A DNA stretch of 64,000 bases from Daucus carota subsp. sativus (GCF_001625215.2 NC_030384.2:38102390-38166389); one strand, 5' to 3'; positions 47,759-61,594 are shown, numbered from the stretch's first letter. The notes: generated by a model from the sequence alone, not told the origin. Program-made: numbers and translations.

Positions 47759-48914
47759 TATATAATATAGACAATCATAATCTTTATTCAAAAATAAAAT
47801 AAAATAATTTATAAAATTGAATCTTTTGAGAGTTTTAAAATGCATGTCAAACTCTCGCCTCCAAAGTAAACAATCTCGGGGACATATAGGGTATTATATA
47901 TATATAAAGATATATATCATATCACCATAATGGTGCAGTCTACAGTACGTTTTAATAATACTAAAAAAATAACATAATGTTAATGATCAAATTCAAACCT
48001 AACGTTGGTGACAAAAAAAAATCTGAGCTTAACATTAGTGACAAAAAGAAAGAAAATTATAGTTTAGTGGTAAGTTTCTAAATACACAATAAGTTTGGTG
48101 GTGATAAAATCTATTTTCCCAATAATCAACTGGTTTTTTGAATTTCATAAGCGATATGTTTACAATGCAGATAAAAATCACATGTTTTAGCAAAAGAAGT
48201 GTTTTAATGAGTTTTAAGCCTGAAAACCAGCAGAAGGTAATATCTTGTTGGACTATGCTAATTAGAGTGATGAGAGATTAATATGTTGTTTTTATGATTT
48301 TACGGGGCACATTTTCAGATGTTGTTCACTTCAAAAATGATATGAAGAAGGCATTTTTTAAAGTTACCAGCAAAAAAAATTTGAATAGTTTAACAAGTGT
48401 CAAGGAGAAAAAAAATTTGAATGGTTAAATTTTGCCAAAATAATGTAGGAGCGTTCAATGATTCAAAACAAAATTATATGTACTCAGTGTACAAATCTCT
48501 TTACAATTTGCGAGATTAATAAAATCATCATAAATAAATGCTTGCAGGTTTATGCATATGATATGATTAGCATTGTGTATGATTGAAGACAGTTGCCTGG
48601 ATCAAATGGACGAAATATTACATCTAAGCTAGATGTATTAACACCCAAAGTTACAAGCGTAGATTGTGTCCCCAATTCTCCAAATTTTAATGCACAACAT
48701 CAGTACAGAAGCAGCATTTTTTGCAACAACGGACACCCTATACAAACAAAGATCACGAGCAGCAACTCGTGGCAGCTAAATATCCAAAATACATCTACAA
48801 CATGAAAGAAGACATACATGATCTGTATATGAAATATCAAATCACATACTTCTCAGTTCTCTGGCCTCCAGCTGCAAGTGTTTTGGTCAGAAACACAATT
48901 CACATTTTAAGCAT

Positions 48915-51900
48915 CTACCTATACATATATTGCCTGGGATCATCGTAATGTTGTGAATGAGACGGATAACGGACTCCCATGTCTCTATTTGCAGCAGGTC
49001 CTGACAATGCAGTTTCTGCTGGCATCCTTCGCACCATTTCTGGGTAGGGAGGATAATCAAGGGATGAATATCGACTGCCAGAGGGTAGACCCGCATTTAA
49101 ACGAGGATCAGGCGAGCTGTAAGCAAGGGCAGTATTACGTTCTGAATCCAACATAGTGCGGAAGACAGGAAACATTGTAGGGAGTGTTGATCTAGGGTCC
49201 ATGTAAGGATTCGCACGGGTGGTAAAAAGTCCATCACCAGGACTATTTGATCGAGACTGCATGTAAGGGCTGGGATAGAATCTATCTCCAACAGGTCCAG
49301 GAGAATTATTTGTCGAGCTTAATTGTGAACCAGACCTCCGAAAGTGGCCTGGGGCTGTTGTTTCATGCTGGAAATCCGTAGGCAACCTGAAAAGTCCAGC
49401 AGATCCAACAGGGAACTCAAATCCATTCTCACTTCCCGTAATACGAACTGAAGGATTTAGGGGCCTCACTGGTCCAGAATCTAATATTGGGGATCTATTC
49501 AGATTTTGTTTAAGTGATGCCTTAGCTTGTTGCAGTGCCTCCAAGACAGATCCAAGTTTATTGGAGGTATCATGAGGCATCAGAGAAAACTGGTTAGTAC
49601 TTCCAGAAGCTTCTTTGTTCAGGCCATTGGTAGTGCTGGAGAATACTTCTGTGTTCTCCATCTGGGGGACACCATTGTACTGGCTCACAGGTGGAAAATA
49701 ATGATGAGCTACTGACTGCTGTTGATCATAACCACCTTTAGAAAGTGCAACATCTGATGCTTGGGATTTAAAAGCAACATTGCTGGTAGATTTCTTAACT
49801 CTTGTAGGTTCATAACTAACCGATAAACGCTCGTCTGCTAAGCTTGGTTCTTGGTTACAAGACACAAATGTGTCTTCGCCAAATGGCGAAGCTGGTTCCC
49901 TACTTTCATCCCTATCTTCAGTAACATCTGAATGGTTTCCAACGTCAAAGGAAACCTAAAATATTCATAATCAACAACAATTAGTCCTAGTGAGGTAATA
50001 ACAAGTTTGCATCGTGATTTTTCAAACAATCAAAACTAATATCTACATCAAAGGGCTTTGGCCCAGTAAAACAGAAGGCTAAAAACAAATAAGTAGGATA
50101 TAGAGGAGTAGATGCTTGTGAATTGCAGGAATTTGTAATGCCTCTGAACCTAACGAGCATGTCTTGTCAGAAATAAGAAGAGGGACCTCCCCCGACCAAA
50201 GCCACATCAGATTTAATTTATATAGAGAATTTTGAACTACAAATATATTGCTATTTTTAATTCTTAAAATTACACGTAGGGGTCCTTATATAACAATGTG
50301 TCCATGTATGCTCCAAAATAGTGATGGTCGAATTTGCATCTTACTACTGCTATCGCAGATTTGTGTTGCATATTTTGGGATTCAAAACCGTGCTTCTCTT
50401 ATTACTGATTTATGATGAATAGTTTATAAAATGTGCATTATATTATACAAGTATGTGTACATCCTGTTCAAAGCAAGAAATTAATTTGATTGCTTTGATA
50501 ATATCTTTAATAATTTAGAAAACCATATATAGTCATTCCCTAACATAGCCATAATAATATAGTATAAATTTTAAGTCTAATAATGAAATGTGGAAAAGGC
50601 TGAAAATTAAGCTCAACTTCAATTTCTTTATATTGGCCAAATAACGGGAAGGATTAGTCCATTTTATAATATATATAATAGATTTGGCATTTGGGTACAT
50701 TTTGTTTGGTGCAATTGAGCACACTTTGATATAATTGTCAACTGCAAGCCACTGACGAAATAATTACTCTAATCCAAGGAAAGGTAGAGAAGACCAAAAA
50801 TATAGTGTCTAAGGATAAAAGGTCATGTTCCCTAATTCTGTATACTTACATTACATATCTTTTAAACCACATTTTAAATTAAAAATGAAATCTAGAATAG
50901 TAGAATGTAATAAAATGTTAACTTAGTGAAGGCAGCAAGACAAACCGGTATACGACTGTTTGTTTCTCTGAACTTCTCTTCCCAATCTCTTTGAGCTTTT
51001 TCCTCTGCTTCATACTGTTGTATGAGTTGGGCTTGTTGTTCCAACGCAATTTCCATATCTTTATCTTCTCCATGAGCACTCAATGAGTGACCATTAGATA
51101 ATCTATGATTTTCCAAGACCTCTGAAGGTTCTTCAGATGTTGCAGGCACATTATCAGCAATAGTAGGAACATTGGGGCTTTCAGCTACTTCACAACCTTC
51201 TAAAGGAAGCCTATTTGTGTCAATTTGCAGTTGATCAGCAGCTGATCTGACAACAGAAGTTTCCCTGCAGTTTATAAGTGGAAGATTAAAGGCGGGGACA
51301 TGCATAAGATTACACACAACCTACACATACTAAGCAATGGCTGCCGAAAGTGGAAAAAACCACACCACCTATGTGTACTTTCAATACACTCATGTTCATT
51401 ATTACATGAAACATGAAACTCTGTTATGTTAACCTGATCTATATTTACTGGAATACGACATTTGCAAGCAATTGATACTTCCAAATGTGGGAGGCTAAAT
51501 TTGAGAGGGGGGGGGGGGGGGGGGGTTAATTAGTGAGTGAGTGAGGAAGATATACGTGGTCTCCCTGCGTTTTATGCGGCGACATGATTTTCCAACTTGT
51601 TTTGGTGATGAATTAGCACTTGATATAACACTCCCATGCCTTCTTCTAGAAGAATTCTTGTACTTCTTTTCAAGAAAACATGGGGAATCCTTCTCGCTTT
51701 TCCAAGACAAGCTTCTACCACATGATCTCTGATCTGCCAAGTTTTCTTCCCCCGTCAAGGAACTACGACCAACCTCAGATCCAGATGGAGTTGCTTCCTG
51801 ATCAGAACTTGAATTATATTCCTCAGATAGATCACTTGCCCCACCTGTTTCTAAGATGGCAAGGACATCTGCTGTTGCCTTCTCAGCTTTCATTCTTTCT

Positions 51901-54900
51901 AGAGACACAATCTTTAGCTGCTCCTCCAGTTCCAGTACCTTTTCATTTCACATTCCAATATATGATTGTAAATTAAGTCAATTAGAATTTATTTTTTTTT
52001 CTTCTTTTCTTCAAGAAAGAATGCAAAATCCAAATTTATCCATACATATAACACACATATGTGCATGCATGCACACCACTCACACATAGAAAAGATTGAG
52101 ACTAACCCTTCTGGCCAATTCATCAGCTCTTTGCCTTGCTGATCTCGATACAGATCTTTCAGACAGCAACCGTGCTCGGAGAAACTCAATTGTCATTGCA
52201 GTTGACTCCTCAATGTCAATACTAGCATTTCTGGTAATGCAGATCTTAAGTGATTACAGCTTGTACAGAATAACAGTGATAGAACAGAAAAATACTACAT
52301 GCAGTTGGCATATATATAATCTTCAATGTATATTATCAGCCAAAGAGTATCTGCACTTGCATCTTACGAAATAATAGAAAGGGTACACGAAACCCGAAAC
52401 AGTAAAAAGTGTTCTCGATGCAACCAAATTCACAAGTACTTAAATAGAAAAGATACAGAAGTCAAACTGCAGTACAAACAACAAATCATAAGACCAGTTC
52501 ATTAATAAAATCTTCCATGCAGAGTACGTCGAGTTCATTACAAATTAATACATGAAACCAGCATTGTACTTTAACCATGTTTTTTTAGAACTCAGCATTG
52601 TGTAGCTTCATAGCAGATAATTTTTAATAAAGGCTGCAACTTTGATTTGGATCTATTTAGATAGTACATCACTATATCATGTAAGTATGGCCATTCCAGC
52701 CCAGCTATTAATGAAAAAATTGTTTAGACTACATTTGGGTAGAGAGTACTTGTCAAAAGTTTTGGATTACTATATGGCAAATCGTAGCAAATTATTGGAC
52801 TGCATGCAAAGTTTACTGATGCTAATTAATAAAAGTTAATATGTTTTTTTTTTAAAAATTCCTATTCTATCCATGTTCGCTACATCTCAGCTTCCACTGC
52901 CACCCATATATGTTTCCCTTCTTCAACCAATGTTCTTATATTCAGATCTTGCAATCTAAATGTTACATTTAATTTAGGGTCCGTTTGGGAGAGTTGTTGA
53001 AAACTGCTATATTGTTCGAAAAAGTGCTGGTAAAAAAAAAGTTGTAGAAATCAAACAACAGTTTGATAATCTTTTTTATATATATTTACATATTTTGAGT
53101 TATAAGATGAAAAATTAATGTTTTTGATGAGGTTTAATACTAAAATTGTGACAGTTTCCCGCAGAAACTGCTTCTTGCAAAAACATGGGAGGACCTGCTT
53201 TTCCTAAAAACAGCTTTTGAGCTAAAAAGCTGTTACTCGAAAAGTTGTTTTTAAATATACCAAACAGTTTTTCACCTGCTTTTCAGCAAACAGTTATTGT
53301 TGTTTGCAATAGCAATGCCACACGGAGCCTAAAACAAGGATTTTTATCTGATACTATTAGTCATAATACACTTAATAGTTAAATGGCTAAGTGATATTCA
53401 AACTCAACACAACTTGCAACTTGCAATTTGCAACTGGATCACTAAACTTCAAAATTTTGCGTTCAACTCAAACTAAAAAGAACTTGCATTTAGATAACTG
53501 CAATTAAACCACTTCAATGGAGTGGATTGATATGTGAGTTGGCATGCTTATGTGTCATATTCAGTTTGACACTAACTGAACTGGCCCAACTCAACCTGAC
53601 CCATTAATCTTAAATATATTTACCATATTGAGACCCGTTGAAAAATTATTCATGTTCTGAACCAACTGAATTGTCCTCAAATTCGATCATATTAACTTTA
53701 TTCTTTCATTTCCTGTGGTGTTCTTCATATTGGTGGTAGTGCCTTAAACCAGTAACAAGTCCTTCGTTTTTCATTAACATTCAAATATACATCACCATCA
53801 CGAGCAATAATTAGGTGAAGATTTGTATTCTTCATCGTTAGAGCTGGGATTTGAGAGTTGAGTGTTTTGTGTGTGCATGTATGTGTTTTCATATATACTG
53901 ATTGATGGTTTTGTATGTATGTGTATCAAACATCCACATTCTTCACTAAAAACCATCACTCATTATGAAGTAAACAACTTGGTCGAAAATCGAATTTTGC
54001 ATGGAATGTGTGTAGGTATTTACGCATATATGTGTAATTTTGTGAGTACTGTGTCATGATTTTGATTTCTGTTTAGCATACACAGTGCTATTTCAATGTC
54101 ATATTGCAGCTCTGCTCTTATATGTGTATAATACGAAAACAGGTGCTGAACTGAGACGTGTTGTCACCAGTTTGTAGCAACTGAACTTCTGCCCCATCAT
54201 TGTGACAATGTTCTGAATCTATTGCTCAAAATGAAATCACTTGAGCCTTTAATTTATTGTCAGTATATGTATTCACAGGAGTTCAATGGGTTTAAGGTTT
54301 AGTGGAGCGAATCATGTCTAATTCATAGAGTGTCCCAAGTTGAACTCCCACATGGCAACTTATATAGCAACCTAACACCTACTCAAGTGAGTAGAGCCTT
54401 TTCTCCAGAAAATTTAGAATCAACACAAAAAGTGCAGACGAGGAACCGAGTACATTCTAAAATTCAACTTTGTATTGTCCCATAATACTTGCTCAATCTC
54501 TCACTATGTTATGACGAGGGTGCTGTTCGTATCGGACTACATGATCCAACTTTACACTAATCTAATTCCTAAATATATGAACAAAACTAAATCACTGTTT
54601 AGTTTAAAAGCACATGCCAAAGTACTAAGTAAAAACATATTTTAATAGCAAACAACCTTTATAATACTCAGAAGCAAACATACCTAAGTGCTCGAGATGT
54701 AATTTAAGGATGCTAATACCTAAAGAAATGAAGCGAGTATAAATAGCACTCAAACTTCCAAACCTTAATTATGATATAACTAACCTTAGGCACCTCGAGG
54801 CATTGACTAGGTTTGCTTGCAAAAACAAACAAAATAATCTACACCTACATCAATATCTCATAACCGTAACTTTCACTAACCTCATTCCTAACTACTTCTC

Positions 54901-55250
54901 CGAGCCTCTATACAAAATTCATATATGATATACACAACTTTCACTAATATCATTTTTACTGATAACAAAAAAGACTACTTCCCCAAGACTCTATACAAAA
55001 TTCAACATCGAAAGCAACCAATAAGCTCAACTAGTCATCAAACAGCAAATAGATCCACTAAAAATACCTAAAAAAGCTTAATTATTCTAATTTATTCTCA
55101 ATTAACAAAACTAAACCAAATAAATTCAATTCAACAAGTAAGTTATAATCGAATAAGACAAGCAATATATACATGATTAAGCATGTAAAAAGCATATAAT
55201 ACGAATGAATTGAAGAATTAATACCTCTGATCTAGGTCCCCGTTCGACAT
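48915..55250 (-). CDS. coiled-coil, mostly disordered protein of unknown function
   Basis: Five exons with matching phases: 55250-55225, 52221-52107, 51938-51556, 51264-50946 and 49955-48915; 627 residues, stop TAG at 48917-48915. It starts MSNGDLDQS, followed by a helical region (about 10-85) with heptad character: AMTIEFLRARLLSERSVS, RQRADELARRV, LELEEQLKIVSLERMKAEK. A Ser-rich linker with a basic patch (KSCRRIKRRET) follows. A second coiled coil lies at about 241-281 (MEIALEQQAQLIQQYEAEEK then AQRDWEEKFRE). The C-terminal 340 residues are Pro/Ser/Gly/Tyr-rich and disordered, ending QYMYR. Such proteins are conserved in plants and loosely annotated as golgin- or USO1-like, but I recognise no defined domain and assign no function. 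The acceptor of exon 3 has a poor pyrimidine tract. Intron 1 is 3003 bp and holds a hAT-like MITE. Confidence 0.82.
51507..51525. repeat. 19-bp homopolymeric G run in an intron
   Basis: Nineteen consecutive G on the plus strand, C on the transcribed-sense strand, 31 bases inside the donor of exon 3 of the coiled-coil gene. Confidence 0.9.
52977..53329. mobile_element. hAT-like MITE in intron 1 of the coiled-coil gene
   Basis: Ends gggtccgtttggga and tgccacacggagcc, interior with aaaagtgctggtaaaaaaa and acagttttt motifs; 353 bp. Same family as the interrupted element at 32412-33574 and intact at the place where that one was hit (catgggaggacc, ATGGGAGG at 53185-53192). Confidence 0.75.
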
Positions 55251-56312
55251 TTTCGGAGGAAAAAGCTCCGATTACTGTTCGAAATACAGAATCGAGAAAA
55301 TCATAAAATGTTAGAGAGAGAAGAGAAGAGAGAGTGAATGTGTGAGAAAATATATAGAGACAGAGAGCTTGTACGTATAGGATGGGGGATTCTGATGCCT
55401 GAGCCTTTTGGAGATGGTGGACTAAAGAAATGGTGAGCTTCCACGCGGAAATAAACGAATTACAACGTATTTATATTACCGAGTGTTTTTAGATAATTCA
55501 ATTATTCAAGTACGCGTTTGGATTTTATCCATTGATAAAATATTGCATCCCTTTATTTTTAAATCTCATTTTAATATTCATATTAATATAATTATATAAT
55601 ATTTATTTATATTAGAATAATTTGAACAAAAATTTGATATGTAGTCTTGTTCACGAAGTAAAATTTTAAAATATTGCAAAATTATATTTATATTCATGCT
55701 AAAATACGTTTTAACGGAAAAAATACAAATAAAGGGTTTTTTTTCAAGAGACGAGGAGAAAAAAAATTGTTTCTTATTTAAACTACTGAGTGTTCGGTAA
55801 CTTGTTTAAAATGAGCTTAAACATATTCATTGATTGAAACTTTTGTTTCAGAATCCACGACTAGAGCACTTACAAGTTACACCCAAGGATGAACTACTGG
55901 ATAAAATAGTTTCAGATTCTTGGAACCAATGGCAATATATAAGGAGCAAACCTTGTAGCTTATGCTTGAGATCATATTGCTAGCAAGTAATTCATTACTA
56001 AAACATCTACAGATACAATACAATGGGAGGACTTTCAAAATTACACCATTACAACATAACAACACCATAATGGTCTCACATATATCAAACCGAAAACTGA
56101 TAAGAGTACGATGGAACAAAAAAACTACATGATATTGGTTCCTGGTCTCAGCTTCCATTAGAGCGTTCTTGACTTCCATTAGAGCGTTCTTGACTTAGTA
56201 CCCATACACCACAACAAAACCCATTGTCATCAGCCCCTACAACTTCATGACAATTGAGCACTTGACATATTGTTGCACATTCACTTCAGTCTCAGACAAA
56301 ACACATTTAGCC
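55251..56312. other. interval between coiled-coil gene and trihelix gene
   Basis: GA-rich leader/promoter of the coiled-coil gene (agagagaagagaagagagag near 55310), AT-rich DNA, then the likely 3' untranslated region of the trihelix gene from about 55860. A 21-bp unit (cttccattagagcgttcttga) is tandemly doubled at 56152-56193. Confidence 0.5.
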
Positions 56313-58713
56313 TCATTGCTTAGCGATTGCCTCTGCAGGATTCTTGTTAGTAGCAACATGATACTCAACATCCATCTCATCGTCATCACCATCATCATCA
56401 TCATCCTCATCATCATCCGCACCATCTTCTGGGGTCCTTTCAACATTTTCACTTTCACCAATATCTTTTCGCGGAGACTCTAGTATCGCTTGTTCTCGCT
56501 GATGGCCTATCATTTGCATCAAAATGTCCTCTGGCTTCAAGTTACAACCAGAGCTATCCGAAGTACTATGGTCGAACTTTTTTGACCTCTTTTCGTATAG
56601 CGACTCCAGCCTGTCAAAATAAGGACATGTTTTTGAATCTTGACGACGTTTCTTATTGCTTTCTTTCACTCTCCTGTAATACTTATTAATATTCTCCCAT
56701 TTTTCCTTGCATCTCTTGGAGCTTCTATCATAACCAAGCCTCATCATGGCAGACGAAACCTCCTCCCACACCGATCCCTTTGATCCACTATCATGATATT
56801 GCATATCCAAATTTTCTCTTACTGTAATTAAGGCTTCGACTTCAGCTTTTGGCCACCGAGAAGAAGGAAAACCAGGAGAATAATGGACGATACTCTTTGT
56901 GACTGGTGAACTCTCACGAATATTGTATTGTGGTTGCGACATACTTAGAATTTTTTCCAATGGAGCTGAGTTCATTGGTAACTGCAAAGGAGGTGATTGC
57001 TCTGAAATCTTTTGCAAGAAAGAAAGAAGAGCAGCATCTTTTGCTGCAGAAGCGGAACGTTCATGGGCAAGAATTCCTTGTTGTCTTTTCTTTGTAGCCA
57101 ATTGTTGTGCCCTCCACTCTTCTTCTCTACTCATACGATCTTTCTCAAGCTTTTCAATTGCTTCTATGAACTTCTTCTGTAAGTTCTCCTGCCTCTCCAA
57201 AACTTGCTTCATTAATCCATTGAAATATTCCATTAATTTTCTCTTTTTCTTCGCATGCCCTCCCCCAGAAGAGGAAGTGGTAGATGTGGATGTGTCCATG
57301 AGCTCAAAACCTGAAATGTGGGTATCACCATGAGGTACTTGACTTACAGGCTTTGCCATCATAACGGAACCACTTGTGGGTTTAGGCATAGACATTGTTC
57401 CTTCCATTGAATATGTTTGTTTGTCTTGATTTATTGGATACGAGGATTGATTGTCGAAAATCTCAAGTTGCTCATAATATCGGTAATTTTTACCATCCTG
57501 TCTACCAGATTTACCCTCTTTCGTTCTCCTGTGATATTTATAAATGTTCTCAAACTTCTCTTTGCACTTCTTCGCGCTCCTAGTGTACCCATACTCACCT
57601 AATTTTCTGCATAACAAAAGTTCCATGATTCTTAGCAATCCATTATGCTCCTGCAACTTCAAATTCAAACAACCAGACTATCAAATGCAAAACCTCAATA
57701 CCATCATGCAACTACTACACATACTCATGACACCACCTCAAACAATCAATAATATCGTATTAAATATTCGGACATTCTAATATACTTCCGAGAAAGAAAA
57801 GAAAAATGCTTAAAATATGTGCACATGTGCCATGTATGAGTTGTAGCTACAAATATTTTAAACTAAAAATTCAAAACATATCCAGAATTATATTTAGCAA
57901 CAAAAAAAAAATAATCCAGAATTCACTAACATATAGTATACAATAATCAGCAGATATATTATGACCAAAAAAAAATAAAATCAGCAGATAAACAAATAAG
58001 ATTACTATATAATCTGAACATAAAAATATACAGTTAACAAATCTACGACTTACTTAAATTACACACAAAAGTGCGCATTTGGTAAAGATAGGATATATAA
58101 TTCACCAACACCAAAATTACAACTGTTTGTAGGTTAATACGTTTGAATTTGAATTTTGAAATTAAAATCTCAATTCACATGATCAAATATATAAATAAAC
58201 AAGAACTGTGTTTTAATTATTTGAGCAATGCTATCAAGACTTATTAACTGTATGAGTTGAGAAACCCAATTAAGCAGACGATAAACATTAAGCTGACTAA
58301 ATAAACACACTTAGCTAACAAAATACACAGATACATACACACAAATTCTTATAATTTCTTCAAATTTTGTATAAGCTACTATGTCAAGATAAAAACACTA
58401 TGAGACCTGGAGAAGCCAAATTAAACATGTAGCTCAACTTCATAAACACATAAAGCTAAGACACAAATATATAGATACAGAAATTGTGTGCATACCTGGA
58501 AACTTCATCCCAAAGAGGAGCTTTAAGATTAGAGTCTCTAAAAGCTTCATCCATGCTCTGTCTGACTTGCAACAACACAAGAGTCTCCTCACGCGGCCAC
58601 CGGTTACCGGCGGAGTTCCGGTCACCCTCATCGCCACCAGCTGAATCTGAGCCAGCAAAACTGTCATTTCCGAGATTCACGGCGGCAGCGCCACCGGAAT
58701 TGTCCACAAACAT
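56313..58713 (-). CDS. trihelix transcription factor, GT-2 type
   Basis: Two exons: 58713-58496 and 57606-56313, intron 889 bp, phase 2; 503 residues, stop TGA at 56315-56313. Two trihelix DNA-binding domains: the N-terminal one at about 38-105 (RWPREETLVLLQVR, LWDEVSRKLGEYGYTRSAKK then CKEKFENIYKYHRR), split by the intron, and the C-terminal one at about 323-390 (RWPKAEVEALITVRENLD, VWEEVSSAMMRLGYDRSSKR then CKEKWENINKYYRRVK). Between them are a Ser-rich region, a basic KKKRK patch and a long charged helix (about 195-245) typical of GT-2 proteins. The C-terminus has a run of Asp/Glu from about 475. GT-2 factors bind GT elements in light-, stress- or growth-regulated promoters in the nucleus; the specific role here cannot be told. 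Strong match in both domains. Confidence 0.93.
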
Positions 58714-58914
58714 GAAATTACTGCACCTCGAGGTAAAATATTTGTGGGTTTTGCAGAGAAATGGTAATTCTCAAATGGGTCAGCTTTGTTTTATTTTTTG
58801 GAACTTTTTGAGTTGGGTTGCTTTTTATCTTTCTACCATGGCTCTTTCTTACTTGCAGCTGTAGGTGAGTTTGCTAGCGTAGTGTGTGTTGTTTTAATGG
58901 GTCGCAATCGTTTG

Positions 58915-59480
58915 GTTTCGTATACTTTCGTTTCGTGTATTTTCGTGTATTTTCGTGTTTCGTGTACCCGAAAGGGAAACCCGTATCCGCCCGTTATTAA
59001 TTTCGTGTATCTAATTTGAAACCCGTATCCGTTTCGAATCGTTTCGTGTATATTTCGTGTACTTTTCGTGTATATTATATATAAAAATATTAATATAGTT
59101 TTTAATCAAAAAATGGATTTAATATATATTTTCCTTTATAAATTTATTAAATGTGAATGATATATATTATACTTGTATACAATTCTTTATAAATTTGTTA
59201 ATGTATCTACAATATATATCCACACATACATATAAATATATACTTTATACTCAATTATATATTTAATATATCATTACATATATATAATAAATATAATCTA
59301 CAAATATTTCGTGTATTTCGTGTACCCCAAATGAAAACCCATATCCGACACGAAATCTATCGTGTAATTTCGTGTTCGTGTACTTTCGTGTTTCGTGTTT
59401 CGAAAATCAAAACCCGTATCCATTTATTTCGTGTCGTTTCGTTTCGTGTTAGCGTGTTACGTGTCAAATTGCCAGGCCTA
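58915..59480. repeat. element rich in ttcgtgt heptamers
   Basis: Two clusters of ttcgtgt-type repeats (about 58917-59075 and 59305-59460) flank an AT-rich core. The clusters include cccgtatccg twice in the first and cccatatccg / cccgtatcca in the second. It resembles the terminal arrays of some non-autonomous plant transposons, but I could not fix ends or a target duplication. Confidence 0.5.
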
Positions 59481-59498
59481 GTTGTTTTTATTTGCAAG

Positions 59499-60052
59499 AG
59501 ATTAATTATCAAGTTGGTCACTGAAGTAGGCTTAATGTATCAATTTGGTCACTGAACTCAAAACGGTATCAAGATGGTCACTGAAGTAGCTATAAATATC
59601 AAACAGATACCTTGAAATATAAGTTCAAGCAGTAAAAATATTATTTATAAAATTTTACACGTTATTTTTTAAATGTTACCACAACCAACTAAAAGGTTAT
59701 GATTTCTAGTATTTAAAATAATATATTTATATTTTATCAAATTTATTTATTATTTATATTTTATTATATAGTTATTTTCTTTGTTTTAATTAAAAATAAA
59801 TAATAAATAAACTTGATAAAATCTAAATATATTATCATAAATATTATAAGTCATAACCTTTTACTTGGTTTAGGTAATATTCAAAAATAATGTGTAAAAC
59901 TTTATAAATAATATTTTTAGTGCTTGAACTTATATTTTAAGGTACCTGTTTGATATTTATGTCCACTTCAGTGATCATCTTGATACCGTTTTGAGTTCAG
60001 TGACCAATTTGATACATTAAGTCCACTTCAGTGACTAACTTGATAATTAACC
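59499..60052. mobile_element. foldback-type MITE, Mutator-like
   Basis: About 555 bp with inverted arms of roughly 150 bases (ttaattatcaagttggtcac ... gtgactaacttgataattaa; aaatatcaaacag/ctgtttgatattt). Flanked by atttgcaag on both sides (59490-59498 and 60055-60063), a 9-bp target duplication as made by Mutator-superfamily elements. Confidence 0.8.
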
Positions 60053-60063
60053 CTATTTGCAAG

Positions 60064-60640
60064 TATAGAGTCGGTGAATTAGGGTTTTGTTATGTGGTAG
60101 TTTCTTCTAGGTTTGTCTCATTACAGCGCCCGGTAAATTTGGGTGTCTTTGCAAAATCAATTTCATTTTTCACTTAAATTGATCGCCGCAGACGCGAGAG
60201 GAAGAGGCACGAGGGACACGTGTACCTTTAAATTTGTTTTTTTATTTTTTTCATCATTTTAAATTTTGTGAAATTATAAAAATATCTTTAAAATATTTAA
60301 AAATATATAACCGTTTTTTGAAAATTTGCTTATACCCCTCTAATATTTGTGTGCTAGATCCACCCCGGAGACATGGTCACAATCTTTGTTTCAAGATGAA
60401 GGATGTCGAATAGATAGTTATCATTTTCTTTTTCTAATTTGATTGACTATAATCAAAAATAAAATTTTAAAAACGGGTATCTGATAAAATAGATTACTTT
60501 TCATATATATTCTGATTTTTCATTTTAGAAATTCAAACAAAATTCGAAGTGTACAGGCACATGCTAAGCGCGGAATTTAATATGTTTGGGAGATTTTGAT
60601 TGGTGTATGATGTGGTTGGTTTATTTGCAGGCGGTCTGAA
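60064..60640. other. gap before the LTR
   Basis: AT-rich DNA with no recognised feature. Confidence 0.4.
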
Positions 60641-61594
60641 AGGCCTTATTGCAAGGTACATGTCTAAGCCTATTTGTACAACCAGTGATAACTCAACTTG
60701 TATCTGATAACCTTTCTACTTGTAACTCAACTTGTAACTCAACCTGGATTAGTCTCTGATAAGTTATGTCAGTAGATAGTAGATAGTTTAGCTGGAATCA
60801 GATCTAGAAAGTAAAGTGGATACAAGAATCAGAATATCAGAAGAATTCCAAGATATCCGCTACAAGCCACTGGAAGAAGTTCATTTCATATGATCAAGCC
60901 TCAGTGTCAAGTAAATTGTGTAGCAGTTCAGGGAGTTCAGAAGGTACGAAGATTCAAGTATTTATTTCATCAGAGATTCCGTATGTGTACTGAAATGAAG
61001 TTGAACTAGAAGACAGATTCGAAGACCCGACCACAGCTCAAATGTTTAATTGATGGACTATATTCAATTTAGTTAGGCACAGATGAACCGGACAGTACAT
61101 TTGTGTGTCAGCTATTTATATTGAATATTTAACATCAAAGGAAGGTGGTCATTCAAGCCGAGTGATGATCAAGACGAAGGCTCAAGACATTTGCTTTCTG
61201 GAATATAAACTTTTTAATTAATTCTTTGTTAATTAATTAATCTCTATTAATTTATTTAGTTATTAAATTAATTCAATTTGAATTAATTTAATAATTAAGT
61301 TTATTAATAAGTTAATTGATTTAGAATTAATTTACAGAAAGAAAGCAAAAGAAAGAAGGCTAACAGGAAGAACAAGGAGACCGCCGCTCAGACCTGCTGC
61401 TGAAGAATATGCACTATATAATTATTCTTTTAATTAATTCACATCTCAAAATAATTATATAAGTTATGTAATTTATTTATTAAATTAATTCACACTCGAA
61501 TTAATTTAATTTATGAATTTATATAATTAATATAATTAAGTGGATAATTATTGAATTAATTATATAAGGAAAATACAATTTATATGGTTTTTGA

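Larger units (their letters stand above)
45847..48120. mobile_element. TIR transposon derivative with 85-bp inverted ends
   Basis: Left end gggaaaatagatttt..., right end ...aaaatctattttccc; inverted similarity runs for about 85 bases (including aacttaccactaaactaNaa and ctttttgtcactaat). No clear target duplication and no transposase, so the superfamily is not assigned. Interior hosts a Helitron (about 46160-47758). Confidence 0.7.
41803..48914. other. 7-kb gene-free, transposon-rich interval
   Basis: From left: 3' flank of the J-domain gene; a short hairpin near 42910-42950 (ggcttccac / gtggaaagcc); a RNase H-like retroelement fragment (43402-43494); unremarkable AT-rich DNA to 44800; tandem repeats (44810-45030); a Tourist-like MITE (45064-45843); a TIR element with an inserted Helitron (45847-48120); and the 3' flank of the coiled-coil gene. 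No intact gene. Confidence 0.55.

Noticed and set aside
56899-57333. A 144-codon plus-strand frame inside the trihelix gene
   Set aside because: Antisense to the exon encoding the central helix and part of the second trihelix domain.
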